A stretch of 64,000 bases of DNA from Armatimonadota bacterium (lineage in GTDB: Bacteria; Armatimonadota; UBA5829; DTJY01): contig JARYMF010000012.1 of the NCBI GenBank assembly GCA_029907255.1, forward strand, positions 24,857-88,856. The letters run 5' to 3'. Positions 1 to 8,145 of the stretch are shown in pieces (the first letter of the stretch is position 1; each line of letters begins with the position of its first letter). The translations under genes and the position numbers were made by a program. The notes under the pieces were generated by a model, which had not been told where the DNA came from, searched no databases, and saw nothing but the letters and a program-made list of their open reading frames with translations.

Positions 1-283
1 ATACCCAGGTCCGAGAAAGGAAAACAGGATCTGCGCCTACTAAGGTATAATCCCCATTGTACCTATCCCTAGGTATCTCTGTGCAAGGGAAGCGTTCGTC
101 GTAGTCCGATGTATACATCTGGAACGCTTTGGCAAGCTGGTTCAAGTTGGACAAACACTGGCTTGATCGTGCCTTAGCCCTTGCTGATAAAAACACGGGG
201 AAGAGAATCGCGGCCAAAATAGCAATGATTGCTATGACCACAAGCAACTCAATTAGGGTGAATCCTTTCTTTCGGTTTTTCAT
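1..283 (-). CDS. Type II secretion/prepilin-type N-terminal cleavage-methylation protein (partial)
   Basis: The reading frame starts at 283 and runs off the left edge, leaving about 94 residues. It opens with a short basic stretch followed by [20 protein letters not shown], the class III prepilin signal: cleavage is expected after the Gly, with Glu at +5 of the mature protein and a long hydrophobic helix behind it. The next part ([20 protein letters not shown], then [11 protein letters not shown]) is the standard continuation in the pseudopilin-like proteins (H-X9-DG type) that are numerous in Armatimonadota and Planctomycetota. The start is preceded by a very strong Shine-Dalgarno tract (aggaggaggaggtg). 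The likely role is a secreted or surface pseudopilin; the C-terminal part that would define the subfamily is outside the window. Confidence 0.9.
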   Translation of the reverse strand, partial: MKNRKKGFTLIELLVVIAIIAILAAILFPVFLSARAKARSSQCLSNLNQLAKAFQMYTSDYDERFPCTEIPRDRYNGDYTLVGADPVFLSRTWV

Positions 284-595
284 TTTCACCTCCTCCTCCT
301 AAATCAGTTGATAATGCGGCGGGTGCTTAGAGCAAATGTTATACTCCTCACCACCCTTGGAGCGCGACTAGTACAATTGCTAGTTTTTGCTCCTACTTCC
401 TCTGACGATGTAACCACATCGCAGAGTTCCATAGGATGGTGATGATCTCTTCAGGAGCAAGAGCATGCTAATGTATACGTTTTCATTAGCTCCCAGCGCA
501 ATTTCCCCTTTCTCGTAGTCTACCAAATGTTTTTTAGTTTGTCAAGGAAATTTTTGCCTGATTAGAAACTACTTATAATCTCGTCGCAAGTTATT
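284..595. other. Intergenic region without a gene
   Basis: The 312 bases between the prepilin start and the end of rsmE carry the strong ribosome binding site of the prepilin gene at about 288-300 and AT-rich DNA typical of its promoter region. I see no convincing ORF, RNA gene or complete promoter. Confidence 0.5.
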
Positions 596-1333
596 CTACG
601 TACCAACCAAATTGTATATAATCAACGCACTTCCTACAATAGCCGCCGTTTCTGCTCGCAGAATTCTTGGCCCAAGCGACACCGTGGTCGCTCCATTTCT
701 TTTTGCGATATCAATTTCTTCTGTTGTGAAGCTCCCCTCCGGACCTATGAAAAAGGCAACTTCATTTACTTTTTCTATGTTTCGAACCGCGGCCCACAGG
801 GTTACTTCTTTTTCTTGCTCCCATGCAATAAATCTTCTGCCTTGGTTTTTTACCCGAATTATTGCATTCTCAAACGAAAATGGACCCTCCACGCTTGGCA
901 CGCGGGTTCTGCCTGATTGCTCGGCGGCTTCTCTGACGATTGCGCGCCACCGTTCAAGTTTTGTGTTCTGTTTGTCTTCGCTTATTCGGCGCACTGAGCG
1001 CTGGGCTTGCACAATCAGGAATTCTGATACGCCAATCTCTGTGCACTTTTGCAGTGCAATGTCCATTTTCTCGCCTTTTAAAAGGCTCAAGCCAAGCGTT
1101 AGGCGAATGCTTGGTTCGGTTTTCGGTATTCGGCTTTCAAGGATCTCAACTAAAACGCGGTCTTTTTCTATTTTCTGAATTCGCGCAACGAACTCCCTGC
1201 CGGAACCGTCGAACAGGGCAATAAGGTCTCCAACTCTTAGACGTAGGACATTGCGTATCTGCCTGTGCTGGCCCCCACTTAGCCAAGCTTGGTTATCAAA
1301 AAACTGCTGAGTCGGTACATAGAACCGATGCAT
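596..1333 (-). CDS. rsmE: 16S rRNA (uracil(1498)-N(3))-methyltransferase RsmE
   Basis: This 245-residue protein matches the RsmE family in length and architecture. An N-terminal PUA-like RNA-binding part (MHRFYVP at the start, HRQIRNVLRLRVGD at 23-36) is followed by a SPOUT-class methyltransferase domain. The diagnostic knot motifs are visible: LKGEKMDIALQKCTEIGV near 85-102, IGPEGSF at 196-202 and LGPRILRAETA at 220-230, which form the S-adenosylmethionine pocket. The family methylates N3 of U1498 in 16S rRNA of the 30S subunit. The start at 1333 gives the conserved MHRF/Y N-terminus although its ribosome binding site is weak. In many genomes rsmE follows prmA; here no prmA is adjacent. Confidence 0.97.
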   Translation of the reverse strand: MHRFYVPTQQFFDNQAWLSGGQHRQIRNVLRLRVGDLIALFDGSGREFVARIQKIEKDRVLVEILESRIPKTEPSIRLTLGLSLLKGEKMDIALQKCTEIGVSEFLIVQAQRSVRRISEDKQNTKLERWRAIVREAAEQSGRTRVPSVEGPFSFENAIIRVKNQGRRFIAWEQEKEVTLWAAVRNIEKVNEVAFFIGPEGSFTTEEIDIAKRNGATTVSLGPRILRAETAAIVGSALIIYNLVGT

Positions 1334-1559
1334 GTCCAGTCTCGTGAAGACCTATTTAGGCGCACGCGCTCGTTTGTTGCTTCCTTTGGCTGGTGGTTTT
1401 ACGAGAGATGCTTATTTGTGTAATCGTTTACACCACCTAGGGCACTTTTCGACACCTCCCAAGGAATATCCTTCATCCTGCGGCGGGTTGAAAAAATTTT
1501 TTTTCGCTTTTTTAGATTCTCCCCACCGGCCAGCGGTTGGTGTTTATTCTAGCTCTAAG

Positions 1560-1934
1560 TTAAGCAGCTTTCTCTATTTCTAGCACGTCAAGAATGGCAA
1601 GGACGTCAGCCATACTGAAAGGTTTTATTAGACAGGCAAACGCCCCTAATTTCATTGCTCTATCGACCAGCAAATCGCGGGGGTAAGCGGTAATGATTAC
1701 GACTGGCGTAGTAGGGTGAGTTTCTCTGATGCGCTCGAGGGTTTGCGCGCCATCCGTGGCAGGCATTCTCAAGTCTAGGAAAATTACGTCAATTTGTTTC
1801 TTTTTAAGGAGTTCCAGGGCTGTTTCAGCATTCTGGGCTCCAAAAGTCTGATACTCATTGCGTTCGAGAGCCTCTGTGAGCAGGCTTAATACCTGAGGTT
1901 CGTCGTCAACAATGAGAATGCTCGGTTTTGCCAT
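1560..1934 (-). CDS. Single-domain response regulator (REC only)
   Basis: A 124-residue CheY-like receiver domain with no output domain. The acidic pocket is Asp10-Asp11, the phospho-acceptor is Asp54 in VIFLDLRMP, the switch Thr is Thr82 and the conserved Lys is Lys104 in IKPF, so all residues needed for phosphotransfer are present. Such stand-alone receivers act as phosphate shuttles or bind partners such as motor or diguanylate cyclase proteins. The neighbour upstream on the same strand is a CBS-GGDEF protein, but 138 bases separate them, so a shared pathway is only possible. No histidine kinase is next to it. Confidence 0.93.
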   Translation of the reverse strand: MAKPSILIVDDEPQVLSLLTEALERNEYQTFGAQNAETALELLKKKQIDVIFLDLRMPATDGAQTLERIRETHPTTPVVIITAYPRDLLVDRAMKLGAFACLIKPFSMADVLAILDVLEIEKAA

Positions 1935-2072
1935 GCGCGTTTCCCCTTATCTGAGGTGTGATGTCTTAGGCGTATGGCCTCAGCTTAACACTGCACCCAC
2001 ATCGGTAATTATCGGCTAAAAACTCCTCAAACAAGAGGTTATAGCAACTAATTATCAGATTTTAGTTTAATT

Positions 2073-3410
2073 TCAAGAATTTTGCTTGAGGCCGAGAAAA
2101 CCTATTTGTCTGTTGACCGCATCTAGCAAGGCGGCTGCAGCTGCTCGGTAGGCGTCTTGCTTTACTATGGAGCTGCCAGACACCTTAATTTCCGCTTGCG
2201 GGGTGATAATAAGCGCTGTTACCAGCACTATGTCGTCATTAATGCCGTTCTCAATTAGGTTAATGCTGTCAACAACCACGCCATATCCTGCTGGGAGGAA
2301 CTTGCAAACAGCTCCTGCGGTGGCGTCGGAAACTAGGCGCAATGCATTTCTTCCGAGCGCAAATCCGCTACATGAATGTCCTTGCACAACCTCTCCTTGG
2401 GCAAGTTGAACTTCTGCGGTTGCGAGTGACCCACCCTCCCAGGAGAAGTTTAGTGCACGTATTCTTAACCTAGAGCGTGACAAATCGATTGCAGGAATTT
2501 CGGCGGCTGGCGGCGTCGGCGCAGATTCGGGCTCAGCAGTCGCAGGTGGCTCGGCAATTGTTTTTTCACCGTTGAGCGAGGCTACTCCCAATTGCTTGCT
2601 TTTTGCTGCTGTACATGCTTTGCTGGCGAGGTTAATCAGATTATCAAGCGTCGCCTCATAGTGAACGTCTTCTCTTTCTTTTGTTCGCTTGCCTCCATGA
2701 ACTCCTATCGAACCTGTAACAGGTTCCGGAAGGTCGCCCGGAGGGGTCTCGCGCAGCTTTTTCTCTAAACTATCGGCGAGTTCTCTTGCTTCTTTGCTAT
2801 TTCGAAGGGTGACTATTACGAACTCGTCGCCCGCGTAACGGCATAGGAAGTCGGTGCCCTCATCCGTGCCGGACGAAAGGATTTCAGCCACATGGCGAAG
2901 AACTTTGTCGCCAGTTATGTGGCCGTATTTCTTGTTGAAGTCGCCGAACTTGTCTAGGTCTATGAAAATGACAGTTATCTCCTGCCCTCGCTTCAGGGCG
3001 GCAATTCCCCAATCACGCATTGCATCAGACCTGGGCAGTTTGGTGATTGGGTCGAATGATTTTCCTAATTCGGGCAGAAGGTCGCCGCGCGTCACAATGC
3101 CAACTAGCCGGCTTTCCTCCATCACGAGTAGCCGATTTGCCCCAACTTTTGCCATCAAGTCGGCAGCGTCGGCAACTGTCATGTCGGGAGGAACTGGCAC
3201 GTATTCCTTATCCATAATATGTTGAACGGGCACATCTTCGTCTTTGCCAAGCAGGTCTTGATAGTCAACAATTCCAAGAACAACGCCGTTGTCGACTACA
3301 GGCATGCCCCCGATGTTGTGACCTTTCATTAGCATTATTGCAGTCTTTATTTTGTTTGAAGGGACAAGTTGGATGACATTGGTTGTCATGACGTCGCGTA
3401 CTGTCTTCAT
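2073..3410 (-). CDS. CBS-pair diguanylate cyclase with an unassigned C-terminal domain
   Basis: The 445-residue protein has three parts. Residues 1-115 form two CBS motifs (VRDVMTTNVIQL, then VQHIMDKEYVPVPPDMTV), a module that senses adenine nucleotides. Residues 120-290 form a GGDEF domain whose active-site loop is AGDEF (193-197), a variant found in active cyclases, with FIDLDKFGDFNKKYGH at 149-164. A Pro/Ala-rich linker (about 280-305) leads to a C-terminal domain of about 140 residues (RLRIRALNFSWEGGSLATAEVQL onwards in part) that I do not recognise by name. It ends in a helical DAYRAAAAALLDAVNRQ segment. The expected activity is cyclic-di-GMP synthesis controlled by nucleotide binding; the last domain may regulate it. 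No EAL or HD-GYP partner is visible in the window. Confidence 0.88.
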   Translation of the reverse strand: MKTVRDVMTTNVIQLVPSNKIKTAIMLMKGHNIGGMPVVDNGVVLGIVDYQDLLGKDEDVPVQHIMDKEYVPVPPDMTVADAADLMAKVGANRLLVMEESRLVGIVTRGDLLPELGKSFDPITKLPRSDAMRDWGIAALKRGQEITVIFIDLDKFGDFNKKYGHITGDKVLRHVAEILSSGTDEGTDFLCRYAGDEFVIVTLRNSKEARELADSLEKKLRETPPGDLPEPVTGSIGVHGGKRTKEREDVHYEATLDNLINLASKACTAAKSKQLGVASLNGEKTIAEPPATAEPESAPTPPAAEIPAIDLSRSRLRIRALNFSWEGGSLATAEVQLAQGEVVQGHSCSGFALGRNALRLVSDATAGAVCKFLPAGYGVVVDSINLIENGINDDIVLVTALIITPQAEIKVSGSSIVKQDAYRAAAAALLDAVNRQIGFLGLKQNS

Positions 3411-3568
3411 ATTGGCTGGAGCTTACCTTTCCGAAATTGAACTTCTGGGGAACCCCAAATGCAGTATATCATGCAGGACAGGAAATGTGTACTCGTATAA
3501 ATACTTGAAAGTAGGTTTCAACTGCGGATGGGGTAAACTTTAAAATAAAACGCTTGGAGGCGGACCTT

Positions 3569-4306
3569 ATGGAAATCCTGGAATGTCAAGGTACTAATGA
3601 GTTTATTCGCGGGCGTGAGGAGTTCCTTGCTTTTCTAAAGGATTGGATGGACCGCTTGCCTGAGGCGCGGATGAAGGATATAGTTGAGGCGGCTGGCGGG
3701 GCTGAAAATGTCGCGATTGTGTGTGTTGACGTAATTGTTGGTTTTTGCGGAAAAGGCAGGCTAGCCAGCCCCAGAGTTGCGACTATCGTTGAGCCTATTG
3801 TTGAGCTTTTCAAACTCGCATATTCGCATGGCATAACGAATTTTGTGCTGCCGCAAGACCAACACCCAATTGATTCGCCGGAATTTGAGGCGTATGGACC
3901 TCATTCGATTGTAGGGACGGAAGAGGCCGAGACAATGCCCCAACTTAAGGCGCTTCCATTTTCCGACCTTTTTGTCGTCCTTCCAAAGCAGAGCATAAAT
4001 GCGGCGATTGACACGGAATTTCCCAATTGGCTTGAGAGGCATAATAATATTAAGCGTTTCATTGTAGTTGGTGACGTCACCGATATATGCATATATCAAA
4101 TTGCAACCCATTTGAGGGCGAGAGCTAATCAGTTTAAAATGGACTACGAAGTCATTGTTCCGGAAGACTGTGTGGATACTTGGGACACACCAGTAACAGT
4201 TGCAAAAGAAATGGGCATAATGCCTCATGATGCGGATCTTTTGCATGCTGTATTTCTATATCACATGGCTCTCAATGCTATACAGGTCGTGCGGAGAATA
4301 ACATAA
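3569..4306 (+). CDS. Isochorismatase-family cysteine hydrolase (nicotinamidase-like)
   Basis: I chose the ATG at 3569 because GGAGG lies eight bases upstream; an in-frame TTG at 3554 overlaps that site and is unlikely. The 245-residue product has the isochorismatase fold signature with its catalytic triad: Asp54 in CVDVIVGF, Lys140 in LPKQS and Cys174 in VVGDVTDICIYQ. A DQH pair at 97-99 could be the metal site of nicotinamidases. The family hydrolyses amides such as nicotinamide or isochorismate and related compounds. Nicotinamide deamidation (NAD salvage) is the best guess but the substrate cannot be fixed from sequence. The ligase-D-type phosphoesterase gene starts 13 bases after the stop, so the two are probably cotranscribed. 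Confidence 0.85.
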   Translation: MEILECQGTNEFIRGREEFLAFLKDWMDRLPEARMKDIVEAAGGAENVAIVCVDVIVGFCGKGRLASPRVATIVEPIVELFKLAYSHGITNFVLPQDQHPIDSPEFEAYGPHSIVGTEEAETMPQLKALPFSDLFVVLPKQSINAAIDTEFPNWLERHNNIKRFIVVGDVTDICIYQIATHLRARANQFKMDYEVIVPEDCVDTWDTPVTVAKEMGIMPHDADLLHAVFLYHMALNAIQVVRRIT

Positions 4307-4319
4307 AGGATGATAAATA

Positions 4320-4682
4320 ATGAGCCGATTTGTTGTTCAAGAACACCATGCTTCACATTTGCATTGGGACTTCAGGTTGGAGATGGACGGAGTGCTCAAG
4401 AGCTGGGCAGTTCCTAAGGGGCCTCCGGAATCACCTGGGATCCGGCGGTTGGCGGTCCAGGTGGATGATCATCCGCTGGACTATATAGATTTTGAGGGTG
4501 AGATAGCAGAGGGCGAATATGGTGCTGGAACGGTAACTATTTGGGACCGCGGCTACTTTGAACTAAAAGAGCGCAGTAAGGATAAGATTGTTTTTGACTT
4601 GCATGGAGAGCGCTTGAAGGGAGGATATGCGCTAATACACATGCGAGGCAACCAATGGATTATGCTCAAACGCAAAGATTAG
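4320..4682 (+). CDS. Stand-alone LigD 3'-phosphoesterase domain protein
   Basis: The 120 residues correspond to the phosphoesterase domain of the bacterial end-joining ligase LigD, without ligase or primase domains. The motif HHASHLHWDFRLEMDG (9-24) gives His9 and Asp17, and HPLDYIDFEG supplies His51; these align in spacing with the catalytic His42, Asp50 and His84 of Pseudomonas LigD. GEIAEGEYGAGTVTIWDRG (60-78) is the usual glycine-rich continuation. Such domains remove 3'-phosphate or a 3'-ribonucleotide from DNA ends to prepare them for ligation. No Ku or ATP-dependent ligase gene is in the window. The start has AAAGGA upstream and follows the isochorismatase gene by 13 bases. Confidence 0.93.
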   Translation: MSRFVVQEHHASHLHWDFRLEMDGVLKSWAVPKGPPESPGIRRLAVQVDDHPLDYIDFEGEIAEGEYGAGTVTIWDRGYFELKERSKDKIVFDLHGERLKGGYALIHMRGNQWIMLKRKD

Positions 4683-5001
4683 GGATGTGCACAAGACGAA
4701 GCGGAGAGTTGCTTTCGGCGGAAGATGAGTGTGCAATTTTTTAGCTTTCTATTAATTATCTTCTATCAGTGGCTAGCATTTAGATGCCGATATGTGAAAG
4801 ATTTAGGCAGTTTTACATCAGCATTTAAGATTAACCTTAAATCAAAGGCGAACCCCTGCTGGTCTTTCTGCGACTAATCAATAATTTATATTAGGTTTTG
4901 TCACCCCTCTGATAGCCGTTGCGGATGAACATTTTTACAAGGCAAGAATTTTGCTTTCGGATACCGTTTAAACCTGTTATACTTAAGTAGGGGGAAGTAA
5001 G
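4683..5001. other. Intergenic region upstream of the TPR membrane protein
   Basis: 319 bases without a credible gene. A -10-like TATACT lies at 4978-4983 just before the next start, but I cannot find a matching -35 at the proper distance. AT content is high. No repeat or RNA structure stands out. Confidence 0.45.
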
Positions 5002-6528
5002 ATGAAGGCTTCGGGTACATCGTTTGCCCAGAGATTGCTATGGTTAGGCCCGTTTGTTGTCGCTGTTGCCCTGGGAATTTTGGTTTATCTCCGGGCTGTG
5101 AACGGGCCATTCATCTGGGATGATGAAGTTTTGGTCCAGCAGCTTGACATGCATACAGGCGAAGGTTGGTGGCAAATATTCACAACTGGGTTCTTAATTG
5201 ACCCTTCAGGTGGAAAAGCTGCTTTCTACCGCCCAATAATAGTTGCCTCTCTGCTTTTTGACCGTGCACTGTGGGGTGATAATACTCTTGGCTATCATCT
5301 TACGAATCTATTCTTCCATGCAATTACAATTCTATTTGTTGGAGTTTTGACCTGGCAGATTCTTCGCAGTCGCATTGCCGCAATTGCGTCTGCGTTCTTG
5401 TTCGCTGTTCATCCAATCCACGCTGATTCTGTATGTTGGATTTCTGGCCGTACCGATGTGATATGCGCAGCATTCCTTATCCCTGGGATATGCGCATATA
5501 TGGAGTATTATCGCAGTAAGCGTCGGGTTTTTCTGGTGCTTTCACTTGTGCTTATTCTTCTTGCGTTAATGTCGAAGGAACTTGCGGTCCTGTCGCCAGT
5601 TTTAATAGCTCTTTCGGCGTGGGCATCAGGGGTTAGAGATTATCGGAAGTTGCTTAAAGATGCCATACCGTACGTGGTACTTGCAGTTGTCTTCCTGGGT
5701 GCGCGGCATTTTGTTTTGAAAGAAGCAATGGCTCCATCGGTTCTTGTGCCGCCGAAAGCGCGTGCGGCAATAATAGGCTTTTCATTATTTGCACATTTGC
5801 AGATGCTTTTGCTACCTTGGACCGCAAAGCTTGGCTACGGATACTTGCCGAACCAAATCATCAACAATACTAGCCTATTGCGCGGTGCCTTTGTATGCGC
5901 ACTTGCGTTTTGTTTTTGGTCAATCAGTCTCACTATGCCCATACTATTCTTTGGCATGGCATGGTTCTTGGTGACAATTGGCTTGATATCTGGTATTACT
6001 GGGCCATATCTAGCAGGTTTGGTAGCGCAAAGATTGCTATATATCCCTTCTTTTGGGTTAGCTATCGTCTTTGGGTGGCTAATCGCCAAGGCAGTGGAAA
6101 GCGGTAAATATGTGCGCTATGCAGGCTTGGCTTTGGCTCTTGGTGTAATAGTTGCCTTTTCGTTCTTAAGCGTCAAACAGTCGGTTTTATATACTGACGA
6201 TGTCATATTTTGGCAGCGATTTATTAAAGATGTTCCTCTCAACCCCGCCGCATATTACAACCTTGGAGTCGCATATGTGTCGAACGGCGAGCCAGAAAGG
6301 GCGATTTCTTATCTCCGAAAGGCAATCAAGCTTGCCCCAAGCATTGCAATGAACTATTATGCAATGGGACAAGCTCTGAGTCAGTTAAATAGGGTGGATG
6401 AGGCAATTTCATATTTTGAGAAGGCGGCACACCTGGACCCAAATAACGAGATAATCCAACAAGGGCTAATGGAAATCTATGAGAGAAAACGTGCTGAAAT
6501 TGGGTTGCCAGGCCAACCTCATCAATAA
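5002..6528 (+). CDS. Polytopic membrane protein with C-terminal TPR repeats (TMTC/O-mannosyltransferase-like)
   Basis: The 508-residue protein starts with a hydrophobic helix (LLWLGPFVVAVALGILVYL). A short loop with FIWDDEVL follows; the Asp-Asp pair there is typical of GT-C glycosyltransferases and of TMTC-like proteins. About ten further membrane segments run to about residue 395, including FAVHPIHADSVCWISGRTDVI, a strongly conserved stretch in this family. The final 100 residues hold at least two tetratricopeptide repeats (PAAYYNLGVAYVSNGEPERA and MNYYAMGQALSQLNRVDEA). The family is thought to transfer sugars to proteins or to assemble envelope components, but its reaction is unproven in bacteria. 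It reads away from its neighbours and converges on the MBL gene, whose 3' end overlaps it by seven bases. Confidence 0.85.
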   Translation: MKASGTSFAQRLLWLGPFVVAVALGILVYLRAVNGPFIWDDEVLVQQLDMHTGEGWWQIFTTGFLIDPSGGKAAFYRPIIVASLLFDRALWGDNTLGYHLTNLFFHAITILFVGVLTWQILRSRIAAIASAFLFAVHPIHADSVCWISGRTDVICAAFLIPGICAYMEYYRSKRRVFLVLSLVLILLALMSKELAVLSPVLIALSAWASGVRDYRKLLKDAIPYVVLAVVFLGARHFVLKEAMAPSVLVPPKARAAIIGFSLFAHLQMLLLPWTAKLGYGYLPNQIINNTSLLRGAFVCALAFCFWSISLTMPILFFGMAWFLVTIGLISGITGPYLAGLVAQRLLYIPSFGLAIVFGWLIAKAVESGKYVRYAGLALALGVIVAFSFLSVKQSVLYTDDVIFWQRFIKDVPLNPAAYYNLGVAYVSNGEPERAISYLRKAIKLAPSIAMNYYAMGQALSQLNRVDEAISYFEKAAHLDPNNEIIQQGLMEIYERKRAEIGLPGQPHQ

Positions 6529-8057
6529 AGATTAATTGGTACCCCCACTTCGGGAACTTTAACTTGGCATTTTCCTTTAAGGGAATCGTTAAATATCGAA
6601 AGGTTTTTCTCTTCGGTGTGGATGGGTATGACAATCTCCGGTTGGATTTCTTCTATCAATTTTAGTATATCAGCACCGTTTGCATGTCCGGAAACATGAA
6701 ATGGGTTGCCCTGGTCGTCGTCTGTGCCACCGAGAAATACCATATCGTATTTTTCCAACCAGGCTTTTAGCCTTTCTTGGTCAATTTTCATTTCTTCATT
6801 AAAAGCCTCGCACGACGAATATATCCATATTGAACCAGCGATGGGCTTAATCAAGGCTAGTTCGTTTACGTCAAAGAATCTGAAGCAGCAAATGAACTTA
6901 TCTTGGTTCTTTCTGACGTCTTTTGGTTCAATAAGCTTATGTTTATATTCATCTTTAATTGATTTTTTCCAATTGGTTGTAGTCGCCTCAAACTCAGAAT
7001 AGATTACGATGTTGTCGTCATCAAGCGATGGAATGTTAGAATCTACAAGCCTCATTGCCCTTATGAGGTAAGCGTCTTTCGTTAATATTGCCAATTTTCT
7101 GTCGGTTTCTTTGGCAATTTTTAGGAAAGCGTTTAGCCTTTCTACGTTTCTTGAATTAAAGTCAGCAACCACTAAACCTTCCGCCTTTTTTACCTCTTGA
7201 AGAGCATTATTATAGACATCTTCTTCGGTTCGCTTAGTGTTAGAGTTGATGCGTGTTCCTTCGATTATTAGCGCGCGGGGCTTGAGTTTTTTTACCTTAT
7301 CTGCAAAATCCCATGTACAATGGCAAGCTGTTCCGTGGCATCGCAAATCGCCTGTGTAAACCAACCATCCTTCACTTGTTTCTACTGCCCAAGCTGATGC
7401 TCCATAAATTGAATGGTCTACGGAAAAACGGTAGATATTCAAGTCTCCGCACTTTGAAGATTTTATGATAGGCTTCGGTTTATGTGCCTTTCTAGACGAT
7501 GGGGTTGAGTTCCAGAATTCTATTAAGTTTTCATTAGGCTCTTCATCAGTAAGGCAGTAGGGTCGCGAAACGGTTGGTTGGTCTCTAGCAACTTCGAGTT
7601 CGCCGGTAGGTTTTTCCCTGCGTTCGGAGATATATGAACACTCGTTTCCCATGCCAATATCTTGGCACGCTTTTGCGAGTGCTAGGGTCATGGCGGAGCA
7701 GTAAATTGGGATGTTACCCTTTACATAGTGAATACTGCCAAGATGATCTAGGTGGCCGTGTGATATAAGAATGCCGTGCGTTTCTCCGATATCGTGGATT
7801 TCTACACCTTCCCAGGGATTGGCAATGCTGGATTCTAAGTCCTCACGGTAAAGGTTGCTGATGGGAGGAATTAGCCCCATCTGGATTGGTTCATAAAGGC
7901 CTAGGCAAGTTTTTGGCTGTAAGTATTCTTCATAAAACTTGCCCATGTGGGAAACGTTGAGGCCAAAGTCGAACCAGAGCCCCGTATTTTTGTCTTTGAG
8001 GAAAATCTTATTGCCGCCGATGCACCCAACACCGTCGAAGCATGTGATGGTCGCCAT
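6522..8057 (-). CDS. MBL-fold hydrolase, RNase J/CPSF-like
   Basis: I place the start at 8057 (MATITCFDGVGCIGGNK) because GGAGG lies eight bases upstream; the frame stays open to 8156, where it would overlap the next gene. The 511-residue product carries the metallo-beta-lactamase motif HGHLDH (residues 100-105), a later VDHSIYGA, GDLRCHG, and near the end VSGHANGADILKLIEEIQPE followed by PIHTE. That last pair is the RMMBL motif of RNase J and beta-CASP nucleases, which bind RNA or DNA in the cleft between the MBL and beta-CASP domains. The length fits RNase J-like enzymes, but the N-terminal Cys-rich start and an insertion before the HxHxDH motif differ from classical RNase J. RNA processing is likely, not proven. 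Confidence 0.8.
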   Translation of the reverse strand: MATITCFDGVGCIGGNKIFLKDKNTGLWFDFGLNVSHMGKFYEEYLQPKTCLGLYEPIQMGLIPPISNLYREDLESSIANPWEGVEIHDIGETHGILISHGHLDHLGSIHYVKGNIPIYCSAMTLALAKACQDIGMGNECSYISERREKPTGELEVARDQPTVSRPYCLTDEEPNENLIEFWNSTPSSRKAHKPKPIIKSSKCGDLNIYRFSVDHSIYGASAWAVETSEGWLVYTGDLRCHGTACHCTWDFADKVKKLKPRALIIEGTRINSNTKRTEEDVYNNALQEVKKAEGLVVADFNSRNVERLNAFLKIAKETDRKLAILTKDAYLIRAMRLVDSNIPSLDDDNIVIYSEFEATTTNWKKSIKDEYKHKLIEPKDVRKNQDKFICCFRFFDVNELALIKPIAGSIWIYSSCEAFNEEMKIDQERLKAWLEKYDMVFLGGTDDDQGNPFHVSGHANGADILKLIEEIQPEIVIPIHTEEKNLSIFNDSLKGKCQVKVPEVGVPINLY

Positions 8058-8145
8058 GTTTGTTGCCTCCGAAGGTAGCATCCTCATGCTATAACTTCGG
8101 CAACAATTCAAGAAGTTCCTTTTATTGGTTGCAATAATGCTAAGT

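Noticed and set aside
1490..1515. T-rich stretch between the response regulator and rsmE considered as a terminator
   Set aside because: No convincing GC-rich stem precedes the T-run on either strand.
3761..4246. 161-residue minus-strand ORF inside the isochorismatase gene
   Set aside because: No recognisable domain, no ribosome binding site, and fully overlapped by a gene with an intact catalytic triad.
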